Assembly (NCBI GenBank): GCA_913060515.1
Contig: CAJXRZ010000007.1
Location: 1 to 64,000, forward strand
Length of the DNA: 64,000 nt
From: an uncultured Pseudomonadota bacterium
Lineage (GTDB): Bacteria > Myxococcota_A > UBA796 > CAJQPC01
Direction: 5' to 3'
Position numbers and translations under genes: made by a program. The notes beneath the pieces are model-generated. The model searched no databases. It was not told the DNA's origin and saw nothing but the letters and a program-made list of their open reading frames with translations. Of this stretch, positions 34,085 to 42,427 are shown piece after piece. Numbering within the stretch: position 1 is the first letter of the stretch; the number at the start of each line of letters is the position of its first letter.

Positions 34085-35841
34085 CCCTTCTACGCTTCTT
34101 CAAACGCTACGTGGTCCCCCTCTGGCATTGGTACTTGGCAGGTCTGGTCTTCCTCTTCTTGACCAACTGGCTGGCCGTGGAGATTCCACTCCGCATGGCC
34201 GCGGGCGTAGACGCGCTCGGCAACGACCCCGAGGCCGTCCGCACCGCGGCCTTCACCATCGGCCTAATGGGCCTGGCCGTCATCGCCGTGCGCTCCCTCT
34301 CTCGGGTGCTCTTTTTCACCCCTGGGCGCCTGGTAGAGTTCCGCCTCAAGAACGACATCTTCGGCCAGCTCACCAAGCTTCAACCTTCCTTCTACTCAAA
34401 GATGAAGGCCGGCGACATCGTCTCCCGTGTCAGCAATGACATGACCTTCGTGCGTGCCCTGGTGGGCTTTGGCGGGCTGCAGGTCTTCAACGTGACCCTG
34501 GCCCTGGCGATGACCGGCCGCAAGATGTTCCAGCTCAACCCCAAGCTGACCATCTTGACCTTGCTCCCCATCGTCATCGGCCTGGCCTTCATGCAAGCCG
34601 GTGTCTTCGCGATGCACCGCCTGACCCGACTCAGCCAGACCCAGCTCTCCTCCTTGAGCGACCGCATCCTCTCCCTGCTTCAGGGGGTGCAGACCATCCA
34701 GGACTTCACGGCAGAGGCCCCCTTCCTTCGCCGCTTCGAAGAAGAGAACCTGGAGTTCATGGGGACCAACATCCGCTTGGCCTGGATCCGCTCCACCATC
34801 CTGCCCATGTTGGGTTTGGCCGGCAGCACCTGCATCTACGTGCTCTTGATCGTCGGCGGCCCCATGGCCCAGCGCGGCGAGCTCAGCGTCGGCCAGCTCG
34901 TCGCATTCGTGACCTTCATCGCCCAGCTGCTCTGGCCCCTGATGAGCCTGGGCTGGCTCGTGAGCGTCTTCCAGCGTGGCTACACCAGCCTGCAGCGCAT
35001 CGACGAGGTGCTCTATGCAGTGCCGGAGAGGCCAGAGGGTGAGACCCCAGAGAGCTTGGCCTCGGCCCCGCCCTCCCTGCACCTCAAGGACCTGAGCTTC
35101 ACCTACCCAGGCGAGGACACCCCGGCCCTGCAGGGCATCACCGCGACACTGCATTCCGGTCAGACCATCGGGATCTACGGGCGCACCGGCTCTGGCAAGA
35201 GCACCCTGCTGCGGGTCTTGACGCGCACCTGGAACCCGCCCGCAGGCACCATTTTCGTGGGCGAGACGGACATTCTGGACCTGGATCTGGACGCCTGGCG
35301 CGGCAACACAGCCGTGGCCCCTCAGGTGCCCTTCCTGTTCTCCGACAGCATCGCCGCCAACGTGGCCATGGGCCCCATCGACCCTGCCCGCGTGGACCAA
35401 GCCACCATCAAGGCCAGCCTGGCCGAGGACCTCAAGGCCCTGCCCGAAGGCTTGGACACCGTGGTCGGTGAGCGCGGCATCATGCTCAGCGGTGGCCAGC
35501 GTCAGCGCACCGCCCTGGCGCGCGCGCTCTACCGTCCGGCCAACCTTATCGTGCTCGACGACGTGCTCAGCGCCGTGGACCAAGAGACCGAGCAGCGTCT
35601 CATCGACACCTTCGCCGCTATCGGCAAGGACGGACAGCAGCCCACCATGCTCTTGGTCTCTCATCGCATGTCTGCCCTGGCCCGCACCGACCACGTGCTC
35701 GTCCTAGACGAGGGCAAGCTGGTGGACCAAGGCACCCACAGCGAGCTGCTCACCCGCGATGGACCCTACCGAGAGGCCTGGGCCAGTCAACACGAAGACC
35801 AAGCGCCCGCCGTTCAGGCCGAGCCGGAGGCGGTGCAATGA
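34081..35841 (+). CDS. ABC exporter half, degenerate Walker-B site
   Basis: 586 residues: six membrane helices (about 1-310) followed by a nucleotide-binding domain. Walker A is GRTGSGKST (367-375), the signature is the normal LSGGQ (469-473), and Walker B ends LDD, with Asp494 where the catalytic Glu should be; the H-loop His is present (VSHR). It pairs with the next gene as in heterodimeric exporters such as TM287/288 and TmrAB. GTG at 34081 overlaps the acidic protein's stop, and its stop overlaps the next ATG. The substrate is unknown. Confidence 0.93.
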   Translation: MTLLRFFKRYVVPLWHWYLAGLVFLFLTNWLAVEIPLRMAAGVDALGNDPEAVRTAAFTIGLMGLAVIAVRSLSRVLFFTPGRLVEFRLKNDIFGQLTKLQPSFYSKMKAGDIVSRVSNDMTFVRALVGFGGLQVFNVTLALAMTGRKMFQLNPKLTILTLLPIVIGLAFMQAGVFAMHRLTRLSQTQLSSLSDRILSLLQGVQTIQDFTAEAPFLRRFEEENLEFMGTNIRLAWIRSTILPMLGLAGSTCIYVLLIVGGPMAQRGELSVGQLVAFVTFIAQLLWPLMSLGWLVSVFQRGYTSLQRIDEVLYAVPERPEGETPESLASAPPSLHLKDLSFTYPGEDTPALQGITATLHSGQTIGIYGRTGSGKSTLLRVLTRTWNPPAGTIFVGETDILDLDLDAWRGNTAVAPQVPFLFSDSIAANVAMGPIDPARVDQATIKASLAEDLKALPEGLDTVVGERGIMLSGGQRQRTALARALYRPANLIVLDDVLSAVDQETEQRLIDTFAAIGKDGQQPTMLLVSHRMSALARTDHVLVLDEGKLVDQGTHSELLTRDGPYREAWASQHEDQAPAVQAEPEAVQ

Positions 35842-37649
35842 ACCAAGCTCCCGTCCCTCCGAAGGACCTGAACTTCAAGGCCATTATCTCGCGCATGTGG
35901 CCCTTCGCGGCCCCATCCGGGGGGCTCTTCCTCACCGCTCTGATCCTCACCCCGGTGGCGACGCTCATCAGCTTGGCCCAGCCTTGGTTGATGAAGGCGG
36001 CCATCGAGGAGCACATCGAGGGCGTAGGCGCTGGCGCTGCATCCGAGATGGGCCTGGACAGCTTGGGCAAGGTGGCCGCCGCCTACCTGGGCGCCGTGGC
36101 CCTGGGCTACGTCGTGCGCTCGGCCTACTCCATCATCATCTCCATCGCCGGCCAGAAAACCGTGCTGCGCCTGCGCAGCCACGTGGTCAAGCACCTGCTC
36201 AGCCGCTCCCCCTCCTTCTTCGACAAGCGCCCGGCCGGAGCCCTGCTCACCCGAGCGACCTCCGATATTGAGGCCTTGGGCGAGAGCCTGTCCTCGGGCG
36301 TCGTCACCATCCTCTTGGACGTGCTGACCATCATCGGCGTGCTGATCGCGATGTTCATGTTGGAGTGGAAGATGACCCTTCTACTCCTCGCTGTTGCTCC
36401 CCCGTTGGCCCTCATCATCGAGCTCTGCCGACGTCGCTTGCGTCAGACCTACAACACCATCCGCACCTCGCTCTCTACCGTGAACGCCTACCTGAACGAA
36501 CAGGTCAACGGCATGGAAGTGGTGCAGCTCTTCAATCACCAGAAGGGCAGCCACGACGGCTTCATGGAGCGGAACACCGTCTACAAAGACGCGACCATCC
36601 GCTCCAACGTCTACGACGCGCTCATGTACGCGGCGGTGGACGGAATCGGCAGCATCTGCATCGCTCTGATGCTCTGGTACGCCACTGGACGCGCGGAGGT
36701 TGGCATCACGGCCGGCCTGATGGTGGCCTTCATCGACTACCTCAACCGCCTCTTTCGCCCTCTGCGTGAGTTCAGCGGCAAGATCGCCATCATCCAGCGC
36801 GCCGGCGCCGCCCTTCAGAAGGTCACCGGACTGCTGGACACCGACGAGTCCATCGCCTCCGGCTCCAAGACCCTGGAGCAGGTCAAGGGCGAAGTGGTCT
36901 TTGAGGATGTGCGCTTCGGCTACCGTCCCGAGCCCGAGTACGAGGTCCTCAAGGGGGTCTCACTCAAGGTCTCCCCAGGCGAGGTCGTCGCGATCGTCGG
37001 CAGCACAGGCTGCGGCAAGACCACCCTGACCCGGCTGCTCTCCCGCTGCTACGAGGGCTACACCGGGCGCATCACCCTGGACGGTGTGGAGATCCGCGAG
37101 CTGACCCTGCCCACTGTGCGCCAGGCTGTGGCTCGGGTACGCCAGGACATCCAGCTCTTCCCGGACACGGTCAAGTTCAACGTCGACCTGGGCAACGCCA
37201 AGCTGGACATGGCCCAGCTGGAGTCGGCGGCAGAGCTGGTCAACGCGGACCGCGTCATCGCCTCTCTCCCCGATGGCTGGCAACACGAACTCACCGAGCG
37301 CGGCGCCAACGTGAGCGTGGGTCAGGGTCAGCTCCTCAGCTTTGCCCGCACCATGGCCTACGACGCCCCTGTGGTCATCCTGGACGAGGCGACCGCCTCG
37401 GTGGACCCCGTGACCGAGGCGCTGATTCAGACCGCCATTGAGCGCATCCTGGAGCGCAAGACCGTCCTGGTCATCGCCCACCGGCTGAGCACCATCACCG
37501 CCGCCGACCGCATCGTCGTGATGGACGCTGGCCGCGTGGTCGAGTCCGGCACCCACCAGGAGCTCCTGGCGGCCGAGGGTCACTACGCCGGGCTATACCA
37601 TGCGGGCTTTGACTCAGACGCCGCCCAAGCCAGCCCAGCAGAGGCCTAA
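35838..37649 (+). CDS. ABC exporter half, degenerate signature motif
   Basis: 603 residues with six membrane helices and a nucleotide-binding domain. Walker A is GSTGCGKTT (388-396), Walker B keeps Asp516-Glu517 (ILDEATASVD) and the H-loop is AHR, but the signature is VSVGQ (492-496) rather than LSGGQ. The intact Walker site here faces the intact signature of the partner, so the pair should have one working and one silent ATP site, as in known heterodimeric exporters. It is the last gene of the operon and ends 3 bases from the convergent lipoprotein gene. Confidence 0.94.
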   Translation: MNQAPVPPKDLNFKAIISRMWPFAAPSGGLFLTALILTPVATLISLAQPWLMKAAIEEHIEGVGAGAASEMGLDSLGKVAAAYLGAVALGYVVRSAYSIIISIAGQKTVLRLRSHVVKHLLSRSPSFFDKRPAGALLTRATSDIEALGESLSSGVVTILLDVLTIIGVLIAMFMLEWKMTLLLLAVAPPLALIIELCRRRLRQTYNTIRTSLSTVNAYLNEQVNGMEVVQLFNHQKGSHDGFMERNTVYKDATIRSNVYDALMYAAVDGIGSICIALMLWYATGRAEVGITAGLMVAFIDYLNRLFRPLREFSGKIAIIQRAGAALQKVTGLLDTDESIASGSKTLEQVKGEVVFEDVRFGYRPEPEYEVLKGVSLKVSPGEVVAIVGSTGCGKTTLTRLLSRCYEGYTGRITLDGVEIRELTLPTVRQAVARVRQDIQLFPDTVKFNVDLGNAKLDMAQLESAAELVNADRVIASLPDGWQHELTERGANVSVGQGQLLSFARTMAYDAPVVILDEATASVDPVTEALIQTAIERILERKTVLVIAHRLSTITAADRIVVMDAGRVVESGTHQELLAAEGHYAGLYHAGFDSDAAQASPAEA

Positions 37650-37652
37650 GGC

Positions 37653-38093
37653 TCAGTCAGCCTGGGTCTCTTCGTCCTCTGCGGGGGCCTCTTCGGTCTC
37701 CGGCTCAGGGGACAGGTCCGGCATCACCGGCTCCTGTTGGCCCATCGGCGCCTCCAGCTCAAGCACCTCGCCATCGGGGCTGACCGTGGCCCGGAAGGTG
37801 TCGCCGTTGGCGCACCAGACTTGAACCGTGCTGGGCGTATAGAGCGTTCCCAGCATCATGGTGAGGATGGAGTTGCCCACACTGGTCTTGGTCTTGATGC
37901 GGGAAAACTCACCATTGGGGCAGACATCGGAGATGTCCACGGGATCGGAGAGCTCGACAATCCCCCACAGGGCGCGGTGGTGCCAGTCCTTGATCTCGGG
38001 CTCACCCTTGACCTTGGGACCGTAGGTGTACTGCATCTTGAAGCAGCCGCTCAGGGCCACCAGGCCCAACACGGCCAACAGGGCGCGCTTCAT
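37653..38093 (-). CDS. Bor-family lipoprotein
   Basis: 146 residues. MKRALLAVLGLVALSGCF is a lipoprotein signal with lipobox LSGC. The mature part has the Bor/Iss pattern: DWHHRALWGIVELSDPVDI, then DVCPNG, SVGNSILTMMLGTLYTPSTVQVWC. Lambda Bor is an outer-membrane lipoprotein linked to serum resistance; in environmental bacteria the role is not known. An acidic Pro/Glu tail (about 118-146) is an extension beyond the phage protein. It overlaps the paralogous gene upstream. Confidence 0.85.
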   Translation of the reverse strand: MKRALLAVLGLVALSGCFKMQYTYGPKVKGEPEIKDWHHRALWGIVELSDPVDISDVCPNGEFSRIKTKTSVGNSILTMMLGTLYTPSTVQVWCANGDTFRATVSPDGEVLELEAPMGQQEPVMPDLSPEPETEEAPAEDEETQAD

Positions 38094-38422
38094 GGGGACA
38101 CCTCCGCGAGCACGAGGCCCTGCTCATCGCTGCTCAAGTTCCAGGTCACACCACTGGCGCAGGTCACCGTGACCTTGCGGGGGGTGATGAGGCCCGCCGT
38201 GCAGACCGTCATGCCGGCTGCAAGCGGGTCCATCTCCTCTTCAATGCGAGCAACCCCGGTGGGGCACATCTTCTGCAGCTCGTAGGAGGGACTGCCGACC
38301 AAACCCCAGAGCAGGAAGCGACTACGCTTGGTGTGCGTCTCTCCGCTCGGCGCCTTGCCGGTGACGATGGTGGTCTTGTAGCAGCCCAAGGGGGCGGCGA
38401 GGGCGAGCCAAACTGCGAGCAC
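38090..38422 (-). CDS. second Bor-like lipoprotein
   Basis: 110 residues, a paralogue of the next gene downstream. It has a lipobox (PLGC) and the same order of landmarks: RSRFLLWGLVGSPSYEL, KMCPTG, then MTVCTAGLITPRKVTVTCA in place of the Bor C-terminal repeat. GTG at 38422 has GGAG 5 bases upstream. Its TGA lies inside the ATG region of the downstream Bor gene, so the pair is co-translated. Confidence 0.78.
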   Translation of the reverse strand: MLAVWLALAAPLGCYKTTIVTGKAPSGETHTKRSRFLLWGLVGSPSYELQKMCPTGVARIEEEMDPLAAGMTVCTAGLITPRKVTVTCASGVTWNLSSDEQGLVLAEVSP

Positions 38423-38485
38423 GTTCTCTCCAACTTGCTGCGAGCACTAACACTGAAGAGAAGCTGAGACGGCCTTGGACGCCCT

Positions 38486-39535
38486 TTATCCGGCGTTTTC
38501 CAAGATCGTTCCAATGATCCCCAGGCCCATGCACCCGGCACAGCTCAGGGCAAAGCCTCCTCCAATGACGATGGCGACCCACTTCAGGGTGCTGCCTCCG
38601 CTGGACTCCGTGGGCGCATCCGCCCTGGGCTGTGGCCGCGGTGCAGGCTCCGGAGACGGGGAGGGAGCAGCGCTCGGCGCCGGAGCGGAGTCGGCCCCTT
38701 CCTTGGGGTAGATGACGTAGGAGGCCGGATCAAAGGTCGGCCCTTGCTTGCGAGGCCGGTGTACCGGCGTTGGGCTCGCTGCAGGTGCAGGCGCACTAGG
38801 CGGGGGTGTACCCACCCCTTCCGTGCTCTGGCCACTGAACTCTGGGTCCAGGGGGATCTCGTCTTCCATCGCCAGACAGAAGGCGTGCGGCGGCAGCTGC
38901 TGGGCGTATTGGCCGCTGTAGCCAGCCAGCAGGTCACGCAGGGCTTGGAAGCTCTTCTTGGCGACCTCGACCCCGTGCACGGTGCTGAAGATGCCGATGC
39001 GGCCCGTCTGAATGATGGCGGTGCTGGAGCTGGGCCCCGTGGGAATGATCTGCATGCCCCAGGCCAGGTCGATGTGGGCACCGACCAGCTCTTGGCGTAG
39101 CTCAAGGTCGTCGACCAAGCGGGTGTCGATCTCCTCCAAGCGCTCGATGAACTTCTTGACCACCGGGTCCTCTTCCTGGGACTCGTGGGCCTCCCAGCTT
39201 CCCATGCCCAGCAGACCGCGGGTCAAGATCACACTGGCCGGCGCACCAAAGGCAAAGTCCATGCGGAAAAAGGTCGCCAGGGCCTCTTTGTCGGTGAAGG
39301 GGCTGGTGACCTGAATGGTGCCCGCTTCGACCGGAATGAGCGCACGCAGGGCCCCGGTTGGCGCCACCTGGTTCATGCGCAGCTTCTTGGGCCCCTTGTC
39401 GATCTTGTGCACAGATACGCTGGGTGCAGACAAGCCGAGCTTGACCGTCTCATCGATCAGTCGCTTCTTCTCATCCTTGATGACACCGGCACGGCTTGCC
39501 ATGGCGTTTGCGATGGCCCTTCCCAGAATGCTCAA
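38486..39535 (-). CDS. unknown protein with disordered region and C-terminal helix
   Basis: 349 residues. The first 240 residues look folded (with KFIERLEEIDTRLVDDLELRQ forming a helix); residues about 240-310 are Pro/Ala/Ser-rich and likely disordered; a membrane helix (WVAIVIGGGFALSCAGCMGLGIIGTIL) lies at the C-terminus, so it may be tail-anchored with the bulk in the cytoplasm. I do not recognise the family. TTG at 39535 has a strong AAGGAG 5 bases upstream. It is divergent from pdxJ. Confidence 0.7.
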   Translation of the reverse strand: MSILGRAIANAMASRAGVIKDEKKRLIDETVKLGLSAPSVSVHKIDKGPKKLRMNQVAPTGALRALIPVEAGTIQVTSPFTDKEALATFFRMDFAFGAPASVILTRGLLGMGSWEAHESQEEDPVVKKFIERLEEIDTRLVDDLELRQELVGAHIDLAWGMQIIPTGPSSSTAIIQTGRIGIFSTVHGVEVAKKSFQALRDLLAGYSGQYAQQLPPHAFCLAMEDEIPLDPEFSGQSTEGVGTPPPSAPAPAASPTPVHRPRKQGPTFDPASYVIYPKEGADSAPAPSAAPSPSPEPAPRPQPRADAPTESSGGSTLKWVAIVIGGGFALSCAGCMGLGIIGTILENAG

Positions 39536-39594
39536 AACGACTCCTTGCAAGCTTTGCTACACGGCGTATTAGCCGCTTGTCACCAGAGCGCACC

Positions 39595-40329
39595 ATGCCC
39601 GCGAAGCTTTCAGTCAACGTCAACAAATATGCACTGCTCCGCAACTCCCGTGGGCACAACGCCCCGGACCTGCTGGCCAGCATCGACACCGTCCTGGCTG
39701 CAGGCGCCCACGGCATCACCGTGCATCCGCGCCTGGATCAGCGCCACATCCAATTTGACGATGTGCCAACTATCTCCAAGCATCTGCGCGAGAAGCATCC
39801 CGGCATTGAGTACAACATTGAGTGCGAGAACGATCCGCGCTTGATCGAGATGGCTCTGGAGCTGCGGCCCGCACAGTGCACCTTGGTTCCGGTGACCCCC
39901 GGCGAGGTGACCTCGGATCACGGATGGGATCTCCCAACCCAGAGCGCTGAGCTGCGAGAGAGCGTGCGGCGACTGCAAGCCGCAAGAATCCGCGTCTCCA
40001 TCTTCATGGACTGCGTGCCGGAGAACATGGCCCACGCCGCCAGCTTGGGCGTGGACCGTGTAGAGCTCTACACCGGGCCATTCGCCTGGGCTTGGGGCAA
40101 ATCAGAGCAGGCCGTGCAGACCCAGCTCTTCATCGACAGCATTCAGGCGGCGGTGGCCCACGGACTCGGGGTCAACGCAGGCCACGACCTAGACCAGCAC
40201 AACCTGGCCGGCGTCCTAGGCGTTCCTGGCTTGGACGAGGTCAGCATTGGCCACGCCCAGATCTGCCGGGCCCTGGAAGTGGGCACGACGCAGAGCGTGC
40301 AGGAGTTGCTGGCGGCACTGGGCTACTGA
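39595..40329 (+). CDS. pdxJ: pyridoxine 5'-phosphate synthase
   Basis: 244 residues, the normal length of PdxJ, which condenses 3-amino-2-oxopropyl phosphate with deoxyxylulose 5-phosphate to make vitamin B6. The TIM-barrel shows LSVNVNKYALLRNSRG at the start, GITVHPRLDQRHI (substrate-binding His and Arg), CTLVPVTPGEVTSDHGWD, RVELYTGPFA and GVNAGHDLDQHNL at the C-terminal phosphate site. ATG at 39595 gives the family N-terminus. The gene is alone; other B6 genes are not in the window. Confidence 0.95.
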   Translation: MPAKLSVNVNKYALLRNSRGHNAPDLLASIDTVLAAGAHGITVHPRLDQRHIQFDDVPTISKHLREKHPGIEYNIECENDPRLIEMALELRPAQCTLVPVTPGEVTSDHGWDLPTQSAELRESVRRLQAARIRVSIFMDCVPENMAHAASLGVDRVELYTGPFAWAWGKSEQAVQTQLFIDSIQAAVAHGLGVNAGHDLDQHNLAGVLGVPGLDEVSIGHAQICRALEVGTTQSVQELLAALGY

Positions 40330-40330
40330 G

Positions 40331-40360
40331 CTCGGCCATTGACAGTGCCCGTAGACCGGC
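40331..40360 (+). repeat. 30-base direct repeat, copy 1
   Basis: This stretch recurs exactly at 40427-40456, 96 bases downstream, in the pdxJ/phosphatase gap. Its end GTAGACCGG can pair with CCGGTCTAC at 40393-40401. It is probably part of a dispersed intergenic repeat. Confidence 0.85.
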
Positions 40361-40426
40361 CCCCGAAGCCGAAGGCGCGACGGAGACACCGCCCGGTCTA
40401 CTGTGCCGGTCAAGGCGCTCGCTGCG

Positions 40427-40456
40427 CTCGGCCATTGACAGTGCCCGTAGACCGGC
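40427..40456 (+). repeat. 30-base direct repeat, copy 2
   Basis: Exact second copy of 40331-40360. Its last ten bases form the left arm of the hairpin at 40447-40471. Confidence 0.85.
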
Positions 40457-40471
40457 AGGTAGCCGGTCTAC
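40447..40471. terminator. strong hairpin between convergent genes
   Basis: GTAGACCGGC (40447-40456), loop AGGTA, GCCGGTCTAC (40462-40471): a perfect 10-base stem between pdxJ and the convergent phosphatase-like gene, whose stop codon (40468-40470) lies in the right arm. It can terminate from both sides although the T-tract is poor. Confidence 0.65.
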
Positions 40472-42063
40472 TCGATGTACCCAAGCTGCCTGAGCTGCTC
40501 GAGTACGGCCTCGTCCTCGTCCGTGGTCTTGCTGGCCTTGCCCTCGCCCTTGGCCCCGTAGGTGGCCACGGTCTTGAGGGGATTGGCGGCCCGGAACTCG
40601 GGCTTGAAGAGCTGCATCTGAGGTGACCCAGCCATGTCATCGGCGATGGGCAAGCCCATCCCGTAGAGCAGGGTCGGCGTGATGTCGTGGATGCGGATGC
40701 CGCTCATGTCGACGTTGGGGTCGATGTCTGGGCCAGCCGCCGCGAAGATGCCGGGAGGATCACCGGCGTGACCGCCGGAGTTCTCCACCATGCCCTTGAT
40801 GACCCCCTTGACCTCCCTGCCGTCGATCATCAGGGTCTTTGTCGCGCCGTCTTGCAGGGAGATGACCACAAAGTCGCCGCCGCGCTCCTTGTCGGTGGCG
40901 TTGGCCAGGTCCAGCTCAAAGGCTGGCTGCCCGCTGCTGTAGGTCACCGTGGCCAGCTTGGCCTCGAGCTGCTTGCGTGCCTCTTCGGCCTGAGCTGGGG
41001 TGAGCTTGCCGCCCGCATCGCGCCCTTCCAAAGAGAAACGCACCCGCTTGCGACGCTCGTTCAACGCGCTGGACCAGGTGTACATCTGGCTGGCCTTGAC
41101 ATCGACCTTCCCGCTGGGGGACAGGGTCGCGAAACCCAGCTCAGCCAGCAGCTTGTCAAAGTCGTAGGTGACCTTCAGGGTCACATCGTCCAAAGGCCTA
41201 AAGCCATGGTCGCTGACGATGATCACGTTCACGTCTGGACCGGCGGAGTCCAGGACGCGACCCAAGACCACATCCGCGGAGCGGTAGGCCTTGGGGATCT
41301 TGTTTCCGTACTGCTCAACACCCTCTTGCGGCACCGAGCCAGCCGGAAAGTCCTCGGGCCGGTAGTAGCGCCAGAACTTGTGGCTGTTTGGATCAGTGCC
41401 GTGGATGTACATGGCCATAAAGTCGAAGGGCGTCGCACTGAGAACGGGGCCCCACTCTGTGACCACGCGGTCTTCAGGGGCGAAGTGCTGCTTGCCGGGC
41501 CAGAGCTTGACGTGCTCGCTGTTGGCCTTGTCCAAGCTGGCGCGCACCTGGGTCTCTGCGCTGGTCGGAGTCGCGCACTTCTCCAGCTCGCCGTTGCAGC
41601 GCTCGGTGATGTTGATGCCCGAGATGGACTCAGCCGGCCAGGTCCCCCACCAACCCAAGACGTGCGTCTTCATGCCCGCTTGGCTGGTCATGTTCCAGAT
41701 CGCGGGGACCTTGCGCAGGTCAGAGGAGACCGGAACGTCCCCCTTGGGCGTGGCCACCACAAAGCCTGTGATGCCGTGAACGTCAGGGTCGTGGCCGGTT
41801 GCGATGGTCGTCCAGATGACCGGAGACCAGCCATAGTCCGTCTGCAAAGGTGCGCGGACGCCGCGATCCACCAAGCCTTTGAGGTTGGGCATCTTGCCCT
41901 GGGACCACTGGTCCTCGATGACGGACCACTCGCCCCCGTCCATCCCGATCAACAAGAAGGGATGGCCTGAAGGGGTTCTCGCGGCGTCCGCCTCTGCGCC
42001 CACCACAACGGCGCCCAAGAAGAGCAACCCAAGTCCCGCCCAATGCACCGCACGCAACCTCAC
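40468..42063 (-). CDS. alkaline-phosphatase-superfamily hydrolase
   Basis: 531 residues, exported (signal peptide about 1-28). It belongs to the type I phosphodiesterase/nucleotide pyrophosphatase branch: LLIGMDGGEW with metal-binding Asp42, the nucleophile region SPVIWTTIATG near 80-90, HGTDPNSHKFW, and VIIVSDHGFRPL with the second metal pair. These enzymes cleave phosphodiesters or phosphates outside the cytoplasm. GTG at 42063 is preferred because GGAGG lies 6 bases upstream and TAGACT (42102-42107) is a plausible -10. It is divergent from the YbjN-like gene across a 364-base gap. Confidence 0.87.
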   Translation of the reverse strand: MRLRAVHWAGLGLLFLGAVVVGAEADAARTPSGHPFLLIGMDGGEWSVIEDQWSQGKMPNLKGLVDRGVRAPLQTDYGWSPVIWTTIATGHDPDVHGITGFVVATPKGDVPVSSDLRKVPAIWNMTSQAGMKTHVLGWWGTWPAESISGINITERCNGELEKCATPTSAETQVRASLDKANSEHVKLWPGKQHFAPEDRVVTEWGPVLSATPFDFMAMYIHGTDPNSHKFWRYYRPEDFPAGSVPQEGVEQYGNKIPKAYRSADVVLGRVLDSAGPDVNVIIVSDHGFRPLDDVTLKVTYDFDKLLAELGFATLSPSGKVDVKASQMYTWSSALNERRKRVRFSLEGRDAGGKLTPAQAEEARKQLEAKLATVTYSSGQPAFELDLANATDKERGGDFVVISLQDGATKTLMIDGREVKGVIKGMVENSGGHAGDPPGIFAAAGPDIDPNVDMSGIRIHDITPTLLYGMGLPIADDMAGSPQMQLFKPEFRAANPLKTVATYGAKGEGKASKTTDEDEAVLEQLRQLGYIE

Positions 42064-42233
42064 AACGAACCTCCGGAGGTGGCCCACTGAGGCCACACCT
42101 CAGTCTAACGCCCGCGGCCACAAACTCCGTCCATCAGAGCCTCAAGAAGCACCGTGCTCAAAAGTTGGGCACGGAGCAGAACCCACACCAATTTCGGCCC
42201 CTTTAGCGCCCTCCCCACACAAGGGTCCACAAG

Positions 42234-42242
42234 TTGTCCACA
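42234..42242 (+). promoter_or_regulatory. DnaA-box-like site TTGTCCACA
   Basis: It differs from the E. coli consensus TTATCCACA at one position. Its inverted twin lies 117 bases further on. Confidence 0.55.
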
Positions 42243-42358
42243 GGCAGTCCACCGATCGTCTCCACCGCGGCACCTCTCCATAAAGTATTGAAATCCCGTT
42301 TCATTTCAAAAGTGTGGACGTGTCAACACCGGCCCTTGAGCGGAGCTTGATGGCGATC

Positions 42359-42367
42359 TGTGGACAA
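42359..42367 (-). promoter_or_regulatory. DnaA-box-like site, inverted
   Basis: TGTGGACAA on the + strand is TTGTCCACA on the minus strand, an exact match to the other site. It is about 60 bases upstream of the YbjN-like gene, so it could also act as a promoter element for DnaA control. Confidence 0.55.
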
Positions 42368-42427
42368 GTACAAGGACCTCCCTTGCCTGGGCTGTGTTAG
42401 ACCCTCTGCACCGAATTTGGAGCCCCA

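Larger units (their letters stand above)
42064..42427. other. 364-base intergenic region with DnaA-box-like sites
   Basis: No gene is visible. The region holds two exact TTGTCCACA sites in opposite orientation (42234-42242 on +, 42359-42367 on -), weaker relatives at 42223-42231 and 42313-42321, and between them an AT-rich stretch at about 42280-42311 with the inverted repeat TTGAAAT/ATTTCAA (42288-42294, 42303-42309). Promoters for the flanking divergent genes are also here. Confidence 0.6.

Noticed and set aside
40331-40456. Two 30-base repeats, possible CRISPR
   Set aside because: Only two copies, a 66-base spacer and a terminal hairpin; no cas genes.
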